Part shown: positions 21,422 through 34,600 of the stretch, in pieces
Layout of the letters: every line of letters begins with the position of its first letter
How positions within the stretch are numbered: position 1 is the stretch's first letter
Origin: Microbotryum silenes-acaulis
Lineage: Eukaryota; Basidiomycota; Microbotryomycetes; Microbotryales; Microbotryaceae
Assembly: GCA_003665825.1 (NCBI GenBank)
Contig: QPFY01000023.1
Span: forward strand, 185,681-249,680
Length of the DNA: 64,000 bases
Direction: 5' to 3'
Notes under the pieces: model-generated
Database searches by the model: none
What the model saw: only the letters and a program-made list of their open reading frames with translations
What the model was told of the DNA's origin: nothing
Program-made: the position numbers and the translations under genes

Positions 21422-23857
21422 ATGAGTACGCTCGTGGCGTCGGCGTCGGCTATTCCTTTCCCACCTGCTGCGGTCGCTGCGGTCGCGTCGGGTGTGACCG
21501 AACCGTCGCCGTCGCTGTCGCGGCAGTCGCCTTCCTTTGGTGGTACGGCTCCGACCGCGTTTGGCTCAGCCAAGAGTCACCGCTCCAATGGAGCTGCTTC
21601 GTCCTCGGCGCCCTCGGGATGTCGACTGCTGTGGAGAGGAAGGCTGGCCCTAGGGCCCAAACAGTACCTAGACGGTCAGTTCCATCATCGTTTCTCTTCT
21701 CGATTGGGTTCGACCCTCCCCCCCTGCCCCCGCCCCACGTCACCTCCTGACACCGCTCGCTGAATTTTACGTCCTACAGGCATCGCTATCGTCGCCCATC
21801 TTTTCACCGTACCCTCCATCTCGCCCTCGGTATCCAGCTCGCATTCATCTCCTTTTGCCGAGGACCCCTTCGCTGCTTCCTCCACCTCGACCTCGGGCAT
21901 GAGCACAACCAGCGCCGCCGACCTGTGTCTCGGCCTCGAAATGATGCGAGGCAGTGACCTCAAACTCGTCACGTCGAATCTCAAGGCGATACCTAAAGCG
22001 TTGGCTCCTTCACCTGTTCTCTTCCGTACGGGAACGGGGCAACCCGACAAGGGCAAGGCCAAAGAGCAGGTCGAGACCGTGATCGTCGACACCCCAACCG
22101 ACCTGCGCATTTACATAGACCCTAGGTGCCCCGAAACAACTACCTGGTTTCAGGATACATTTTGTCGAGCAGGTTGTGAAGGGAGTGCTGTCAGGCTGGA
22201 TGCAGGAGGTCAGTTCAAACACCGATCGTTGATTGGCGGGTTACATCACGTGACCTACGTATACTTGATCCGATGCTCACACACCTCTTGACTCTTCAGG
22301 CGAGGAGGTCATCGTCTTTGCACCGAATCTGCCTACTCTTGGCTCTTCCCAAAATGGGTCAGATTCGGCGCCTCGACCTTCTATCACCTTGTCTCTCGGG
22401 CGAGCGGTTAAGATTGGTCCTCGGCTACCGCGGCCGGACGACCCCATGCCGCGAGGTGAGCATTCAACGTCCAAGCGAAGGCTGAGAAGCTGTCACTGAG
22501 CAGGAGCAAACATTCAATGCGACAGAGAATCTCTTTACCAAAAAACTTCGACGGACCACTTCGATGCCGATGCTGGACTTTCAAGCCCCTGCGGCACTCA
22601 AATTGATGAACCCCCTATCACGGACCTCGAGCTTGGCTTCGATCAAAGAAAGACCCGTGTTCGATCATCGATCTCGGAAGCTGTCCACGACTACATCGCT
22701 GTCGAGCTTGCTGTCGGCTGAAGCCACCTCCGCTTCTCGGCGAACCTTACTGCGATCCACCTCATCGAAAGATCCGTTCGGGTCCACAGCAGCCCCACCA
22801 CCTTCTAAACATCAGCCATTCCGCCGCTCGACCTCATCATCAGCGACAAATCAACCCATTCGATCCAAATCATCATCAAATCTTGCTGTACCTCTCAAAC
22901 GGTCGAGATCGATGATGTCGAGTTCAAAAGCCCTGTCTCCAAAAGTGATGGTCGAATCTCCACCTTCTTCGCCCACTTCAGAAGTCTCGGCTGTCGTGCG
23001 CAGACGATCGAGCTCATTGGTGCCCGCTTCCAGGTCAGGTGGCCATATCCACGATCGAGACGGGAGTCCTTCCCCTTCTTGCGTGTCCAACGCGTTTGAG
23101 GACGAAGACGAAGAGATGGACGATCAGCTACCCGAACTAGGCGCGAGAAGGCGGTCGACGAATTTCAGATCCACGTCGATTGGCGAAGGCGCCATCGGCA
23201 AGGTTAGAAGGAGTGGGATGACGCGGAGTGAGAGTGCACCTGTGGGAGTGTTCAAGCTTGGACTGGCACCTGGGAATCCGGCTGGGACTAGGAGGGAAAG
23301 AGATAGGAGCACGAGTCTGGCGCCCTCTGCTGCAGAAGGCATTGAGGCGAGGAACAAGGCGGTAAGTAGGCAGGCATTAACTAACCGTTCTAATCGCACT
23401 TTTCGCTTCGCTTATGTGATTCTTTCTTTCGTCTGTCAGACAATCCGAAAGCTGCTGCTCTCCAGTCTAACTAGTCGAGGTGTTACGAGAGAGGACGAGC
23501 AATTCACAGAGGTCTTTTCCATCACGCTTCGGGGTGTACAATTCGCTTTCGTAAGCAACTCTGTAGCTTTGTGCACGATCCATTTCGAAAGGAGCTCACA
23601 TGTAGTACCGCTTTGGATCCCAGCGCGATACGTTTAAAACGGCCCTACTCGACAAACCTCACGCGAGCGACTTGATCGGTCGGCATCTGGACATGTACAT
23701 CTCGGCACCGCGAGAATCACCGATTGTGGTCAAGCATGAAGAAGAGGAGGCACAGTCCATCTCGGAGCACTTGTTGTCCGCTCCGAGTAGCCCAGAGGCG
23801 GGCATGCCGACTCCACCAAGGAGCTTGGAGCCGATGGGGGTGGAGAGCACGCTTTGA
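21422..23857 (+). CDS. Probable Sld7/MTBP-like replication initiation factor
   Basis: Six exons: 21422-21673, 21780-22208, 22299-22455, 22526-23361, 23440-23550, 23606-23857; 678 aa. The N-terminal part has LLWRGRLALGPKQYLDG-IAIVAHLF, a compact beta-type segment. A long Ser/Arg/Pro-rich disordered middle follows. The C-terminal ~60 residues form a helical block: NKATIRKLLLSSLTSRGV, then FTEVFSITLRGVQFAFR-like sequence and DLIGRHLDMYI. This N-domain/linker/C-helical layout and the motif order recall Sld7 and metazoan MTBP, partners of Sld3/Treslin that help CDK-dependent origin firing. I recall the C-terminal pattern from the Sld7_C family but cannot align it here. If that fails, call it an unknown Ser-rich nuclear protein. 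The gene model itself is solid. Confidence 0.6.
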
Positions 23858-23968
23858 TGAGCAGCTGTATGGCGTAGCAGATTTATGTATATATGGCAAC
23901 TTGTAGGAAAACAACAAATGTGCATGACGGCGATCCCCCGCACCCTACGGGTCCCTTTCCCCCGGCTT

Positions 23969-24685
23969 CTACGGCATCCCCTTCCCCTTCTCCTTCCCCT
24001 TTGCTTTCGTTTTATCTGCCTTCTTCTGTTTCTTCTTCTCAATTTTCTCCTCCCGAGCAACCTTCTTCAAATCCTTTTTCAAACCTTTAACCGCTTCCCT
24101 GCTCTGCTTCAACATCTTCTTCGCCTCCCCTTCTTTAACCTCGGCCTCACCAACCATGAGTCTCATCCCCCGCAACCTATCCCGTTCATCCATCGCCGGT
24201 TCCACAAAAGGCGCCTTCACAATCTCTGATTTGCTCCCCTCTGATCGAACGGGATGTCGAGTCGTATCTAGAATGTTGGGTTTAGGCGAAAGGAAAGGGT
24301 TCGAATTGTCTTCGATGGGTATCTCACGATGGAAAGAGGTTGAGGAGTCGCTTAATTCGTGGTAGGAGGTAGAAGAAGTTGAAGTGGACCTCCGCACTGG
24401 CAGGGAACGCGTCGAAGTTGTATTGGTGGGAGAGGCACCCTCATCGCTCGTTGAACGTTGGGCAGATTCAGTAAAGCGATTGTTCGTCGTTTGGGTGGTG
24501 GTGGTGTTGAGGCGAGATTCGGCCTGGTTGAAAGGCGAGTGAGGCGTTATCAAGAGAGGGGTAGAAGGTTCGCGTGCTCTTTGAGAAGTTGAGGTGTTCT
24601 TCCTCTTGAGGAAGGACGGAAGTTTGGGAACTTTCATCTTGGGAAGGAGAGATTGCATTGGGGTGTTTGGTCGAGAGTCGCTCAT
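23969..24685 (-). CDS. Hypothetical Ser/Thr-rich protein with basic coiled-coil tail
   Basis: Single-exon frame of 238 aa. Residues ~1-150 are disordered (Ser, Thr, Asn, Pro) and include a basic patch KVPKLPSFLKRK near the start. Residues ~165-238 are a heptad-like charged helix (RDRLRGMRLMVGEAEVKEGEAK..., then Lys/Glu alternation) ending in a Lys-Gly tail, probably coiled-coil or nucleic-acid-binding. No family recognised. Convergent with the SLD7-like gene, 111 bp apart. Confidence 0.6.
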   Translation of the reverse strand: MSDSRPNTPMQSLLPKMKVPKLPSFLKRKNTSTSQRAREPSTPLLITPHSPFNQAESRLNTTTTQTTNNRFTESAQRSTSDEGASPTNTTSTRSLPVRRSTSTSSTSYHELSDSSTSFHREIPIEDNSNPFLSPKPNILDTTRHPVRSEGSKSEIVKAPFVEPAMDERDRLRGMRLMVGEAEVKEGEAKKMLKQSREAVKGLKKDLKKVAREEKIEKKKQKKADKTKAKGKEKGKGMP

Positions 24686-25102
24686 TGCACGACCGGGCGG
24701 TATGGACGGATATATGATAGGAGCTGTTTCAGCTGAAGATCAGTCTCCTGAGTAGCCGGAAGATCTCACTGATGTCGCAGCTGTGCTGAGGATGTTAGAT
24801 GGCAGAGCGGCAGGGAGCAAGTGTCGAGATCCCAAAGGGACACCGTACCTAACAAGATACGCCCGTACCCCCACATCCGAGCGACGAGGAATTACCCAGT
24901 GCCCGTCTGTCGAACCATCGTGCTGGCACACGGCCTCAGGCGGCCGGCCGTCACGCACACGGCATCGACCGCGTCCGTGCCTGGGCGATCCGTGCTGTTC
25001 GACGCTCCGAACGATCGCTCCGAGCCTGAGGCCCAACTTAGAACCGTCATAGGGTTGTTGATAGTGAACAATGCATTGATAAAGAAGCTCTATCGACCTC
25101 AC
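24686..25102. other. Intergenic, no gene seen
   Basis: Promoter of the coiled-coil gene and 3' flank of the aldehyde dehydrogenase gene. No features recognised. Confidence 0.5.
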
Positions 25103-26918
25103 CTAAGCCAAAGGCCTAACATGCACACTTTTAGCCCTAGTGACCGCATCAAAACCATACCTTGACAAACTGATACCCCGGCCCGAATTCTTCACACCGG
25201 TCCAAGGCAAAGCCGGATCCAAGTAATCACATCGGTTCATGAACACAGTGCCTGTTTCGACGTGGTCGACGAGCGCTTCAAAGGCCGCTTCGGATTTGGT
25301 CCAGATGGAGCCGGTGAGACCGTAGGGCGAGTCGTTGATGAGTTTGAGGGCTTCTGCGTCCGATGAGACCTGAGGGCGAAAAAAGTCATCGGATTCAGTC
25401 CTTGATTGCTTCAAAGCAGCTTGGACACTTAGGGCACAACTCACCTTCATGATGCCCATCACGGGTCCGAAGGTCTCCTCCATCATAACCTTCATCGAAT
25501 GGTTGACGTCGACGAGCACTTGAGGGGCAACGTAGGTCGTACCCTCCTTGGCCTCGGGGAAGTGAGAATCGGGGATAAGGGCCTTTGCACCCATTTGAAC
25601 GGCTTCAGCGATGTGCGATCGGATGGCCGCGGCGGATCGGAGCGAGACGACCGGTCCGAGAGTTGTCGCTTGTTCTCGGGGGTCACCGAGGACGTACCCC
25701 TGTTCAAAGCAAGACAATATATTAGTACAAAAACACCCAAACGTTGGTTTATGGTACCTACCTTGACAACCTTGACGCACTCCTCGACGAAAGTTTCATA
25801 GACTTTTTCGTGAACGTACACGCGCTCGACGGCGCAGCACGATTGGCCCGAATTGAACATGGCACCATCGACGATGTTCTCTGCGGCGTACTTGGGATCC
25901 GAGTCTGTAGATACAACATACCATGAGTTCACTGCTGAACATTCGAAATTGAGCACTCGATCTTCACCTACCTTCCCTGACGTAGGCAGCATCCTTGCCG
26001 CCCAGCTCGAGGCCGACCATCTTGAACCCCTGTCGAACCTTGGACGCAGCGGCGATCTCAACCTTTCGACCGTTCTCGACACTCCCCGTGAAGCTGACAA
26101 AGGGGACCAGGGAGTGTGCGACGACCATGTCCGTTTGGATGGGGTTGAGATGAACGCACTGGAGAAGGTCCGAAGGAAGGCCGGCGGCGGTGAAGGCTTC
26201 GACAACGCGTTCCGAGGTCAAGGGCGTCTGAGGAGAAGGTTTGAGGATCACCGAGTTACCGGCGAGAAGGGAAGGGATCAAGGCATTGACCTGGATCATG
26301 TCTGCGTTTGGTGTCGAGGGGATTACATGTCAGCACGATGTGGGGGTCAGGCCACACGGGACACCCGCCAACAAGACTGACAAGGGAAGTTCCAAGCACC
26401 AATCAGGAAGGCTGTACGTAAGCACATGGCGTCAGTCTACTTATGCACCGCTGTATGAGCAGCCTTTCAATTCCTCCGGCGGACTCACTAATTCCGACAG
26501 GGGCTCTCCTTATCGTTCGCTTGATCCCCTCCGGACGTCCCTCATCCACACTCTCATCCTTGAGCGCGCTCTCTGCCTTGCCCACCAACCAATTGGCCCT
26601 ATCCTCAAACGTCTTGATCTCCCCTTCGGTGTACCTAATAGGTCGACCCATCTGCTCCGTAATCTCCTGCGCCAACTCGGTCGCACGGGATGAAAGATGC
26701 GAGATTCCTGCTTTGACCAGCTCGATCCGTTTGCTCAAGGGCACTTGACGCCATTTCAAATGAGCAGCATGGGACTTGTACAGGATTCGATCGACGTCGT
26801 TGACGCTGGGCAGACGACGAACGACAATCGGTTGGCCGGTGATGGGCGAGATGGTCGTCTGCGTGGACGAAGGGTCCGCGACGTGCTTGACCGCTTCGTG
26901 GTCGTACTTGGCTGACAT
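25103..26918 (-). CDS. NAD(P)-dependent aldehyde dehydrogenase
   Basis: Six exons: 26918-26489, 26411-26382, 26301-25972, 25904-25762, 25699-25445, 25369-25103; 484 aa, the usual length for cytosolic family members. Landmarks: GAWNFPYMIQVNALIPSLLAGNSVILKPS (cofactor domain, spelled across the 30-nt exon 2), VSFTGS, LELGGKDAAYV with the general base near Glu252, FNSGQSCC with the nucleophile near Cys286, MEETFGPVMGIMK and the PWTGVKNSGRG tail block. It oxidises an aldehyde to the acid in the cytosol; the substrate cannot be read from sequence. Two adjacent cysteines at the active site are a common family variant. No targeting signal is seen. Confidence 0.92.
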
Positions 26919-27335
26919 GACTAGAACGAAAGTTTATGAGTAGATGACGTGTGGAGGGAGGGTGCGGAGAAAAGACAAGCTCCGGAAATCGGTTTCGACG
27001 CGGGCAGCAAGCGCAGGCATGCGCCGCAGTCTGCCGTAGTGCGCCGTGGGGAGCCGTGGGGGCTCGTGGGGCTTATCCGCATCTCGGATCTTCCCTTACG
27101 GTGATATCTAATCGCTATTACCGAAGCTCGACGGAAGGTAATGCAAGTATTGCCATAATTTCACACGTCGGTGTGGCTCTACAGAGTAGTTTCACACGTC
27201 GGTATGGGTCTACAGATTAATCGAAACCCGCGCTCATTGTTGGCGCTGCTAGAATCGCAAGCCACGGAACCAGACGACAGCAGGGACCGGTCATAGATAA
27301 GCCAGCAAGAAACGAGGACCAAGAGCAAGCACTGC
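26919..27335. other. Intergenic with a two-copy direct repeat
   Basis: Near 27160-27222 the phrase TTTCACACGTCGGTxTGGxTCTACAGA occurs twice, about 31 bp apart (27160 and 27190). Otherwise ALDH promoter and the 3' flank of the carrier gene. Confidence 0.55.
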
Positions 27336-30300
27336 TTATTGCTTGGTGCGAACACCGCCGAAATCCTCGTGGACATCTGCACAGAGGGGGCGATGTATGT
27401 CAGTCGATCAGCGAGAAGACGTAATGCAGAAAGATCCACCAAATAGCTACTCACCAAGCAAGACCTTGAGTGCGTTGCGAGCGCGGACCTTGGAAATATC
27501 CTCGACTTGGGCGGGTAAGAGGTCGGTGATGGACGTGGACGGATCAGGGAAGGGAAGGACCTGTGGTTGATGATGCCATGGTCAGTGCTCCGGTAGGTGC
27601 AATACTGACCCCAGCACTCAGCACTCACCTTCTTGAGATTCTCGTAAGCGACAAGAGTCTGCACAGGTGGGACGTGAAAAGCTTATCAGCATCTCGTTAA
27701 CGCAGGTGGTGAGCACCTCTGGACGTACGACACCGAACTGGGGACTTGATCGGAAGACACGCGCCAAACCACCCTTGTACAATGCTCGCGGGCCCTCCTC
27801 GGCCACTGTTGAAGTTAATCCCGAGATTCGCCGGCTCCTCAGTATCGAAACAAGATATCGAAGCAGACCCATCACCGAGACTCACGGATTTTCTTAAACG
27901 CATCCGGCACGCCCTTGTAATGGGTCTCACCCTTCCTCGCCTCGGTCTGCAACCTCGTCTTGATCACATCCGCAGGCGTGGTCAAGTATGCAGCTGGCAT
28001 ACCGGCCGCAGCGGCCGAGATCAATGCCTCGCCGTACCCTAGGACCTTGCCGTCTCGCCCTTCGTGGAAGACGTCTCGTTTCAGATGCCAGTATCTGTGT
28101 AGCGCATTCAGGGATCGTTCTGTCAGCATCAACTGACAAACTGCTGGCCCTGCGTACATGTGAAACTCACGCAGGGAAGTAAATAGCCGAGAACGGCACA
28201 TCACGACACAGACAAGCGATAGCCCCTTTGTACAAGCCGATCAATCCGAGCGACTTGATGATCTGCCCCGCACTCTGTCGCACCGCACCCGGGATCGCGG
28301 TCTGTCCCTGCATCTGCAGGCGAATCTTGACGATCTCGAGAGGGTTCGTAAAGATCTACGGAGGGACACGTCAAATCGATAAGCGGCATTCCATGCATGT
28401 TCGACTTGTCCTCAGCTGCATACGTACAACTTGGCATCCACCGGCTGCACCACCGGCTAGCAACTCCCACGGCAAGGTGATACGCCCCGTCTCCTTGTTG
28501 GTCGCGTACCCGCGCACGAGATCGTTGACGGTCAACTTGATCGCTTTTTCCGGTGCGACACCAATCAACTGCGGTGGCAGGCCTCGGTAAAATCCGAACA
28601 GGCCTTCGTTCTTGTACACCTTTTTGAAGCAGTCTGCAAGGACAAACCACCCGTACCACGTCGGTCGCCGGATCAGTGACTTGGAAGGAAGCGGTAGCCG
28701 AGCATGGGGGATGTACCTATCGAGTTGTTGTACAGCAGTTCACCGACGACTTTTGATCGTTGGTTTTGCATTCGTGTCTTGACGACATCGATAGGGTATA
28801 CGAACGTGGCTCCCAAAGCACCGGCAATACCTCCCAACCCAAAATAGTACATCGACTGTGGTGGAAAAAACATGCACAGATCAGCGATCAGAGCGCTTTG
28901 AATAAGGGGCCGCAAACGTTCGACCCACCTTGGCCGTCTCGTGCAAGAATGTCCCCGACTTGGGCTTCGTCGTCCCAACCGCTGTCCTCGCAGGCCCCCA
29001 CTTGGGGTCCAAAAGCGCCGCAAAGTCCCTCAACCTCAGCCTCGCCTTCCGATCGCCATGCCCAGCGTAGTGGAAGATGATGGCGACTTCCATCGGGGAG
29101 AAGGTACCGTATCGCATCGCCCTCGAAGCATGGTTTGTGAAATCTGAAGGGGTGATCTTGCCATCCGGGGAACGCGCACAAGCTTCCCTGACGATCTTCT
29201 CGATCATGTCCATCTCCCTGACGACGTTGTGGAAGGCGATGCATTCAGAGTACGAGATCTTGCCACCGGGGGAGATGGCGGCGAGGGAAGGGACGTCCGA
29301 GAGCACGGCGTCGGACAACTTGTGCCGAGCGAGCTCGTAGATGATCTTTTGGAAGTCCTCGGGTTCGATGTAGCCCGTTTGATTCTTGTCAAAGTGGGCG
29401 AAGCCTTGACGTAATCGCTCGCCTTGAAGTCCCTTCATCAATTGTGTGAATTCACTGTGCGGAGTAAAGAGGGCGACGATGGATCAGCACAAGGCAAATC
29501 TCGGAGTAGGACAAGAGTGGCTAACCTGTAACCCAGTACATGTTTCCCGCCGACTTTGCCCAAGTAGAGCTTGACCCAACTGCTGTCAAAGTCGAACGGG
29601 ATCGCATCCGGTCCCAAGTTGGCCGAAAAGGTTGATTTGAATTCGTCAAACGAGACGTCCCCACTCCCGTCGGTATCGAAGAATTTAAAGGCGATCTAAA
29701 GTGATGAATCGAGACATGTCAGCTTGCATGGCTCAGAATCATCCGCGCCCGATCACTGCAACTGACATCGAAATCGGCATCCGGTTTTGTCAAGAGTTTC
29801 TCGAACGAGTAGAAATCTTCCCATGTGACCCTGCCCGATTTAGATCGGTCCGCAATGCGAAACAAGATGCCTGTGATGAACGGAACGCTTGAAGAGTATC
29901 AATACCTTACACATCATCTGCAACGAGCGTGTCGCCGCTTCGGTTCGGTTCGCAACTTGAGACAGCCCGGGGACGCACCGTACTGTTGTCGTGTAATCTT
30001 GGCAAAGTCACCGGCGGGGGCGATGGCCGTAACAAAATCCGGCTCAGTCAGGTATCTATAACGAGTTGAAGGGTGCCGAGTCAGTGACCAGAGAAAGAGG
30101 GCCTCAATTGGATCTCTCCTCGGGCCGCGTCGAGAAAGATCCGTCTACGCGCCCCATCGCCAAGACTCACGCCGCTCCCCCGATCGAATCAGACGTGGCG
30201 AATTGAGCAAAGGCCTTCTTCCACTTTGCGACGTCGGCCTCGGTCGGCTCAGAGACCTCGACAGAGAAGAAGCGATCGCCGCCTTTGGGCAGCGATGACG

Positions 30301-30826
30301 ACGAAGCCGAAGCCGGGGGAGCAGCCTCGCAGTGCAGCGGGGTTTCTATTAGAATCATTCAGAGGAGATCATATGTTCAGTGGGGAGAAGTCTTATGCAT
30401 CCGTGCATGTGTCAAGAATGGTCGCTCCGAGATAGCCGGTGTCCCCGCTGGACGTCCGCCCGTGCGCCGTCATAGGCTCGTTTCGTCGTCTGCCGCGAGA
30501 AAAGAGTCCGGGGAAAACCCTCTACGCTCAATTGCGGGCGATGCACCCGACGTTGACGTTGCGCCGTAGCCCGAAAGAGGGCAGGGGGTGCTTCTGGGTG
30601 GAGAGGGCTTGAAGTTCGCTTCTCCATCGTGTGCGGATCGACCGCATTGCCGTCGCAGTCGCTGTCGGGATCGTCGGTTGCGTCACATTGCCGGTCGCGA
30701 ACACGAGCAGTAGTGGTGCTCCTGCGAGCTGCGGCCTTCCTCACATCTCCTTCCCCAAAGCCATAACCTGGAACAATCAGGAGCCGGTAGTAAAGTGGAG
30801 CACTTACGGTTGAAGAGGCCCAACAT
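27336..30826 (-). CDS. AGC1: Mitochondrial aspartate/glutamate carrier with EF-hands (Aralar/citrin type)
   Basis: Fourteen exons: 30826-30808, 30345-30171, 30055-29979, 29870-29767, 29695-29526, 29454-28929, 28855-28717, 28633-28428, 28355-28171, 28094-27886, 27805-27729, 27658-27629, 27560-27455, 27376-27336; 687 aa. The N-terminal half carries EF-hand-like loops ([26 protein letters not shown]). The C-terminal half has the three mitochondrial-carrier repeats with signatures [16 protein letters not shown] and PADVIKTR. This layout is diagnostic of the calcium-stimulated exchanger that swaps matrix aspartate for cytosolic glutamate plus a proton in the inner membrane, supporting the malate-aspartate shuttle. 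Length matches animal orthologues. The start is the ATG of a 19-nt first exon, which is less certain than the rest. Confidence 0.92.
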
Positions 30827-31330
30827 GGTGTTACCAGACGTGTCTGCCGCCGCGCTTGGGCTCACGGGAAACTGGAGTCGAGGATGCAAGCCGAACAACA
30901 GGCGCGAGCCGGGCAAGGCCGGATCGAAAACCCCGCGTTTTCCCTCGTCGGCCGCCGCTCAGGCCGCCTGTCGCTGGACAGCAGTGACGCCGAGTCGTCG
31001 CCGACGGTCACGACGGTAGGGAGGAAATAGGCCTGGACAGGAGGGACCTACGTTGACCCGGGTCTAGTTTGACGTTACTTCACAATAACTTCACATGAGA
31101 AAACAGAAGACGAACGTGGCTTGGACAAGGCGGCGCTGAGCGCTCGACCACTGCAGTAGTGACCACGACCAATGAGTCCGCGAGCAATAACTACGCGAAT
31201 AACTACTGCCGAGCTCCGACATCAGAGTAAAGTATTTGCTGCAGTAGCGATTTCACGAAATTTACAATTCTCTCGGGAGGTCATGTGATGCGTGCGCTTC
31301 AGAGTCTCGCTCTCGACTTGAGTCCACATT
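30827..31330. other. Carrier promoter and left flank of the transposon
   Basis: No gene recognised. The GC-rich part (30.83-31.02 kb) would be the carrier promoter; the rest leads to the transposon end at 31331. Confidence 0.5.
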
Positions 31331-31349
31331 CATCAGCAACTTTGCCACT
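31331..31349 (+). repeat. Left terminal inverted repeat of the 7.8 kb transposon
   Basis: CATCAGCAACTTTGCCACT; exact reverse complement of 39130-39148. Preceded by CACATT. Confidence 0.9.
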
Positions 31350-31354
31350 TGCTA

Positions 31355-31470
31355 AACGCCACTAAATAAATCTCGAGCGCTAAAGTGCGCAAAATGGCAC
31401 TAAATGGCGCTAAAATTGGCACTGTTTGATGAACTTAGCACAGTTTGATGAAGTTGACACTTAACATTTG
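31355..31470 (+). repeat. Left subterminal repeat array
   Basis: Units such as GCGCTAAAGTGCGC, GGCACTAAATGGCGCTAAA and CAGTTTGATGAA (twice). Related units lie inside the right end, as is typical of transposase-binding subterminal repeats in CACTA-like elements. Confidence 0.75.
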
Positions 31471-31691
31471 GAGCAGTGCCGTGGTGAGGTGTATCAATGT
31501 AAGGACCTTGGTTTCTATACTTCTTATTATAATCTCTAGGTATCAGTATACCAAGTACTCGACTTGCAATAGATACATAAAGACATAATTTGCTCTTGAC
31601 ACATGTTTTGCAGTATTACAAAATACCACGATTCCTACCAGAACTGAAGCTATAGTACTGATGATTCAAGTGACCAAACTCATGACAGGGG

Positions 31692-34600
31692 CTATTCTGA
31701 CAGATCCATTTGCGCCGCCCTCCCTTTCCCCTTCCTGCGATTCCGAGGTGTTTTCTGATCACGTAGAATATTGATGCTAAACACCATCCCAAAGTGGTGA
31801 AATATGTGTTGATCCTGAACCAGATTCACAGTGAACTTGTCATCCCAGTTATCCATGATATTCTGGAAATTCCACTCCGGCGGGATCTCCGTTTGTCCGA
31901 ATAGTGGCTGCACGAAAGCCGATCGCAAGACATCCTCAATAGGAAAAACGCGTTGCATCTTCTTGCCATCGGCGCCACGTCGGAACTTAAGAATCGGCGA
32001 AAGAAGGGCACTGTTCTCGTCCGCGTTCTCGTCCTGTCGCACATTGAGATTGGCGTCAGCAAATGGGCTCCAGATCTGCAATTAGAGACCTGATAGGTTC
32101 CATACGCTGCGACTGACCCACTCAAATTCATCGCCAATGCAGAGCCCGTGCCACAACCCATTCACTTTGACTGAAAAGATTCCTCGGATGTGAAACACCG
32201 TGAAGGGCCGGAGGGCGTTCCACGCAATGTCCCAGTAGGTCTCTCCTCGTCGACCCGGGGGTGGTAGGCGACTATAATTGTGAACGAATACGCAATCAAA
32301 GCGCGGACCGACCGTTCCTTCTCCACGATAAGGGTAATTTGGGTTGGCCCAGATCGTTTGCACGAGCGGAACTCAATAAAAGTCATTGTGTCAGCGCGAT
32401 GAGTTATGTTTGGTAAGTGATTTGGAAAACTTCCGACTCACTAGCGGCGTCGAGTGTAGGCTTAGGAGGGTTCTTGTACATCGCCCCTCCGATCTTGAAG
32501 CTGTACTGCCACTTGGTAGCCAAATATCCAGCCCGAATGTCGTCATACTCATTGGATCCGAGGTAGTCTGCGGTCTGTGTATGCGATGGTTTTTGGAGCA
32601 ACGGGTCAGAATACGATCTCGGCCAAGTGCAGAGTACTGCATCTAACTCACAAGCATTACAAGATCTTCTTGGCCCAATGCCCTCGACAGCGCATCGAGA
32701 TCCATCATTCGCCGGTATTTACCACCTGCAGACAAAGTGTCGAGTTATCTAACTCCGTAAACCTCGCGCGACCCGATGCCGATCTCACCAGCTCGCTCAG
32801 ATAGCGCAACTTTTCGGACCGGACGGGCCGGAATTGGAATCAGGGCTGTGTCGAAGGTTGTTTCCATGCGCCCTGCAATCGTCAACGTTTCGACAAGAGA
32901 TCGCATTGTCTCCGAACGGCTAGCCCCTTCACGTATTTGGCCATCCGCATTGCACTTGTTGCTGGCACGCCAGTGAACTTTAGCATAGTCGATGTGAGCG
33001 CGCTAGTGAATCATGCGTGGCAGGACTGGTCAGCATCTCATGGTCGCAAAATACCTGGCTCGGCATGAGCTCACCTCTCCATCCGCTGTGTTTGAGTGCG
33101 GTGCAACCCCCCACTTTCTTGTCCATTCGGGGTAGTGTCCTATTGCGTGCAATCGGGGCCAATTGAACCCAAGGTTTGTGACTTCGCCGTTCTTCCTCAT
33201 TCGATCGCGAGTGAAGTTCCTCGAGACGAGCTGCCCAAGGAAAAGCAGCAACGAATCATAAGCTATCTGAAACTCGCCGAAATAGTGGTATCCGCACGCA
33301 AGAGTGTGAACTTACTAGCATGTATTCGGAAATCAGCAACTCCAAGTCCTCCAAGCTCTCCTCGGTGGATTCAAGAGAAGTGGCGTGCATGATGATGTAG
33401 GAAAGGATGGCCATGATAAGGCATATATCGTCGACCATGGTGCAAGAGACCCTGTCTTTGTCAACCCATGTCACCTCTGCGCACGATGTAATCAGGACAA
33501 TCAAGGCGCCTCGATGAGCCTTCACGCGACGTCAACAAAAAGCGACGAAAATTGGCACCTACCCCATATCGCAGCGGGGAAAATCTACACTCCAGGCAGG
33601 TTGGTCCTCAAGATCAGCGCGAACCAAGTCACAGTCTGATCCATCTGCGACGTACATTCATCAGCTTGCGAGTATGTGCACCCGTCCAGTTCGTATGCAG
33701 GAAGCCGTCCTTGAATCGGCGTTGCAGCGAATGCATCGGCATGCATCTGAGACTGTGGCATCGCGAGATCGCGTTCACATTCGATGGGTACGTCAGAACT
33801 CGGTTTCGGTCGCAAATCAGCGTCTCTTGGCAGATCGAGTCACTCACTGTGCGCCAATACTGGTGGTGATCTGATCGAACACGAACCTTGATTCGTCGTC
33901 TTTGCAGAAGCTGATCAAAAGAGTGTCGATGGTGATGTCCTTGACCATGCCTGTCACCATTTGGATGCGAACATTAGCACTTGACAGTATAACTTTGACA
34001 TCATTGAACAGAAGCGCATACCTTTAATCAGTTGATGAAGGGAATCCGCACCGCAAAGTTTGTGACCGTTGATTCCAAGCCCATCCCAAACAGTCTTTGC
34101 GGGGAAGACACGGGCAAACCTTCGTCAGCCGCTGGTGGTATCGGGCGGTTCCGGCCTGGGCACATGACTCACCCAACCGAAATTTAGCCCATGAATCCGT
34201 AGGGCGGCAATCTGCTTGTGCATACTCCCATCGACTTGCTTCGCTTCATCACGAAGGGCCGCTGACTTGGCACTAGTCCTCGGTTCCCCTGGCGACTGGT
34301 GGAGTTCGCCATGCTTAAGCGTACAGCTGGCAACGACATGGTTCAGGCATCAGTGTTCTGTATCTACCCATGGAAGATAGCTTGCTCGAGGCTTACCAAA
34401 CGACATGCCCTGATGCCACACCCAGCAACCAGCACGCTTCCGGATAGTCGACAGCTGTTGGGCCGAAGTACACGCGCGCGAAACGATAGTGGCCGTCGGC
34501 GCACAGAAACAAATGACTCTCGGTGAGAAAGCGCTTGATCGGTTGCCACAATTGCCTAAAAGGTTCATAGGTCAGGCGGGGCCAGGGAAACAGTTGCGAC

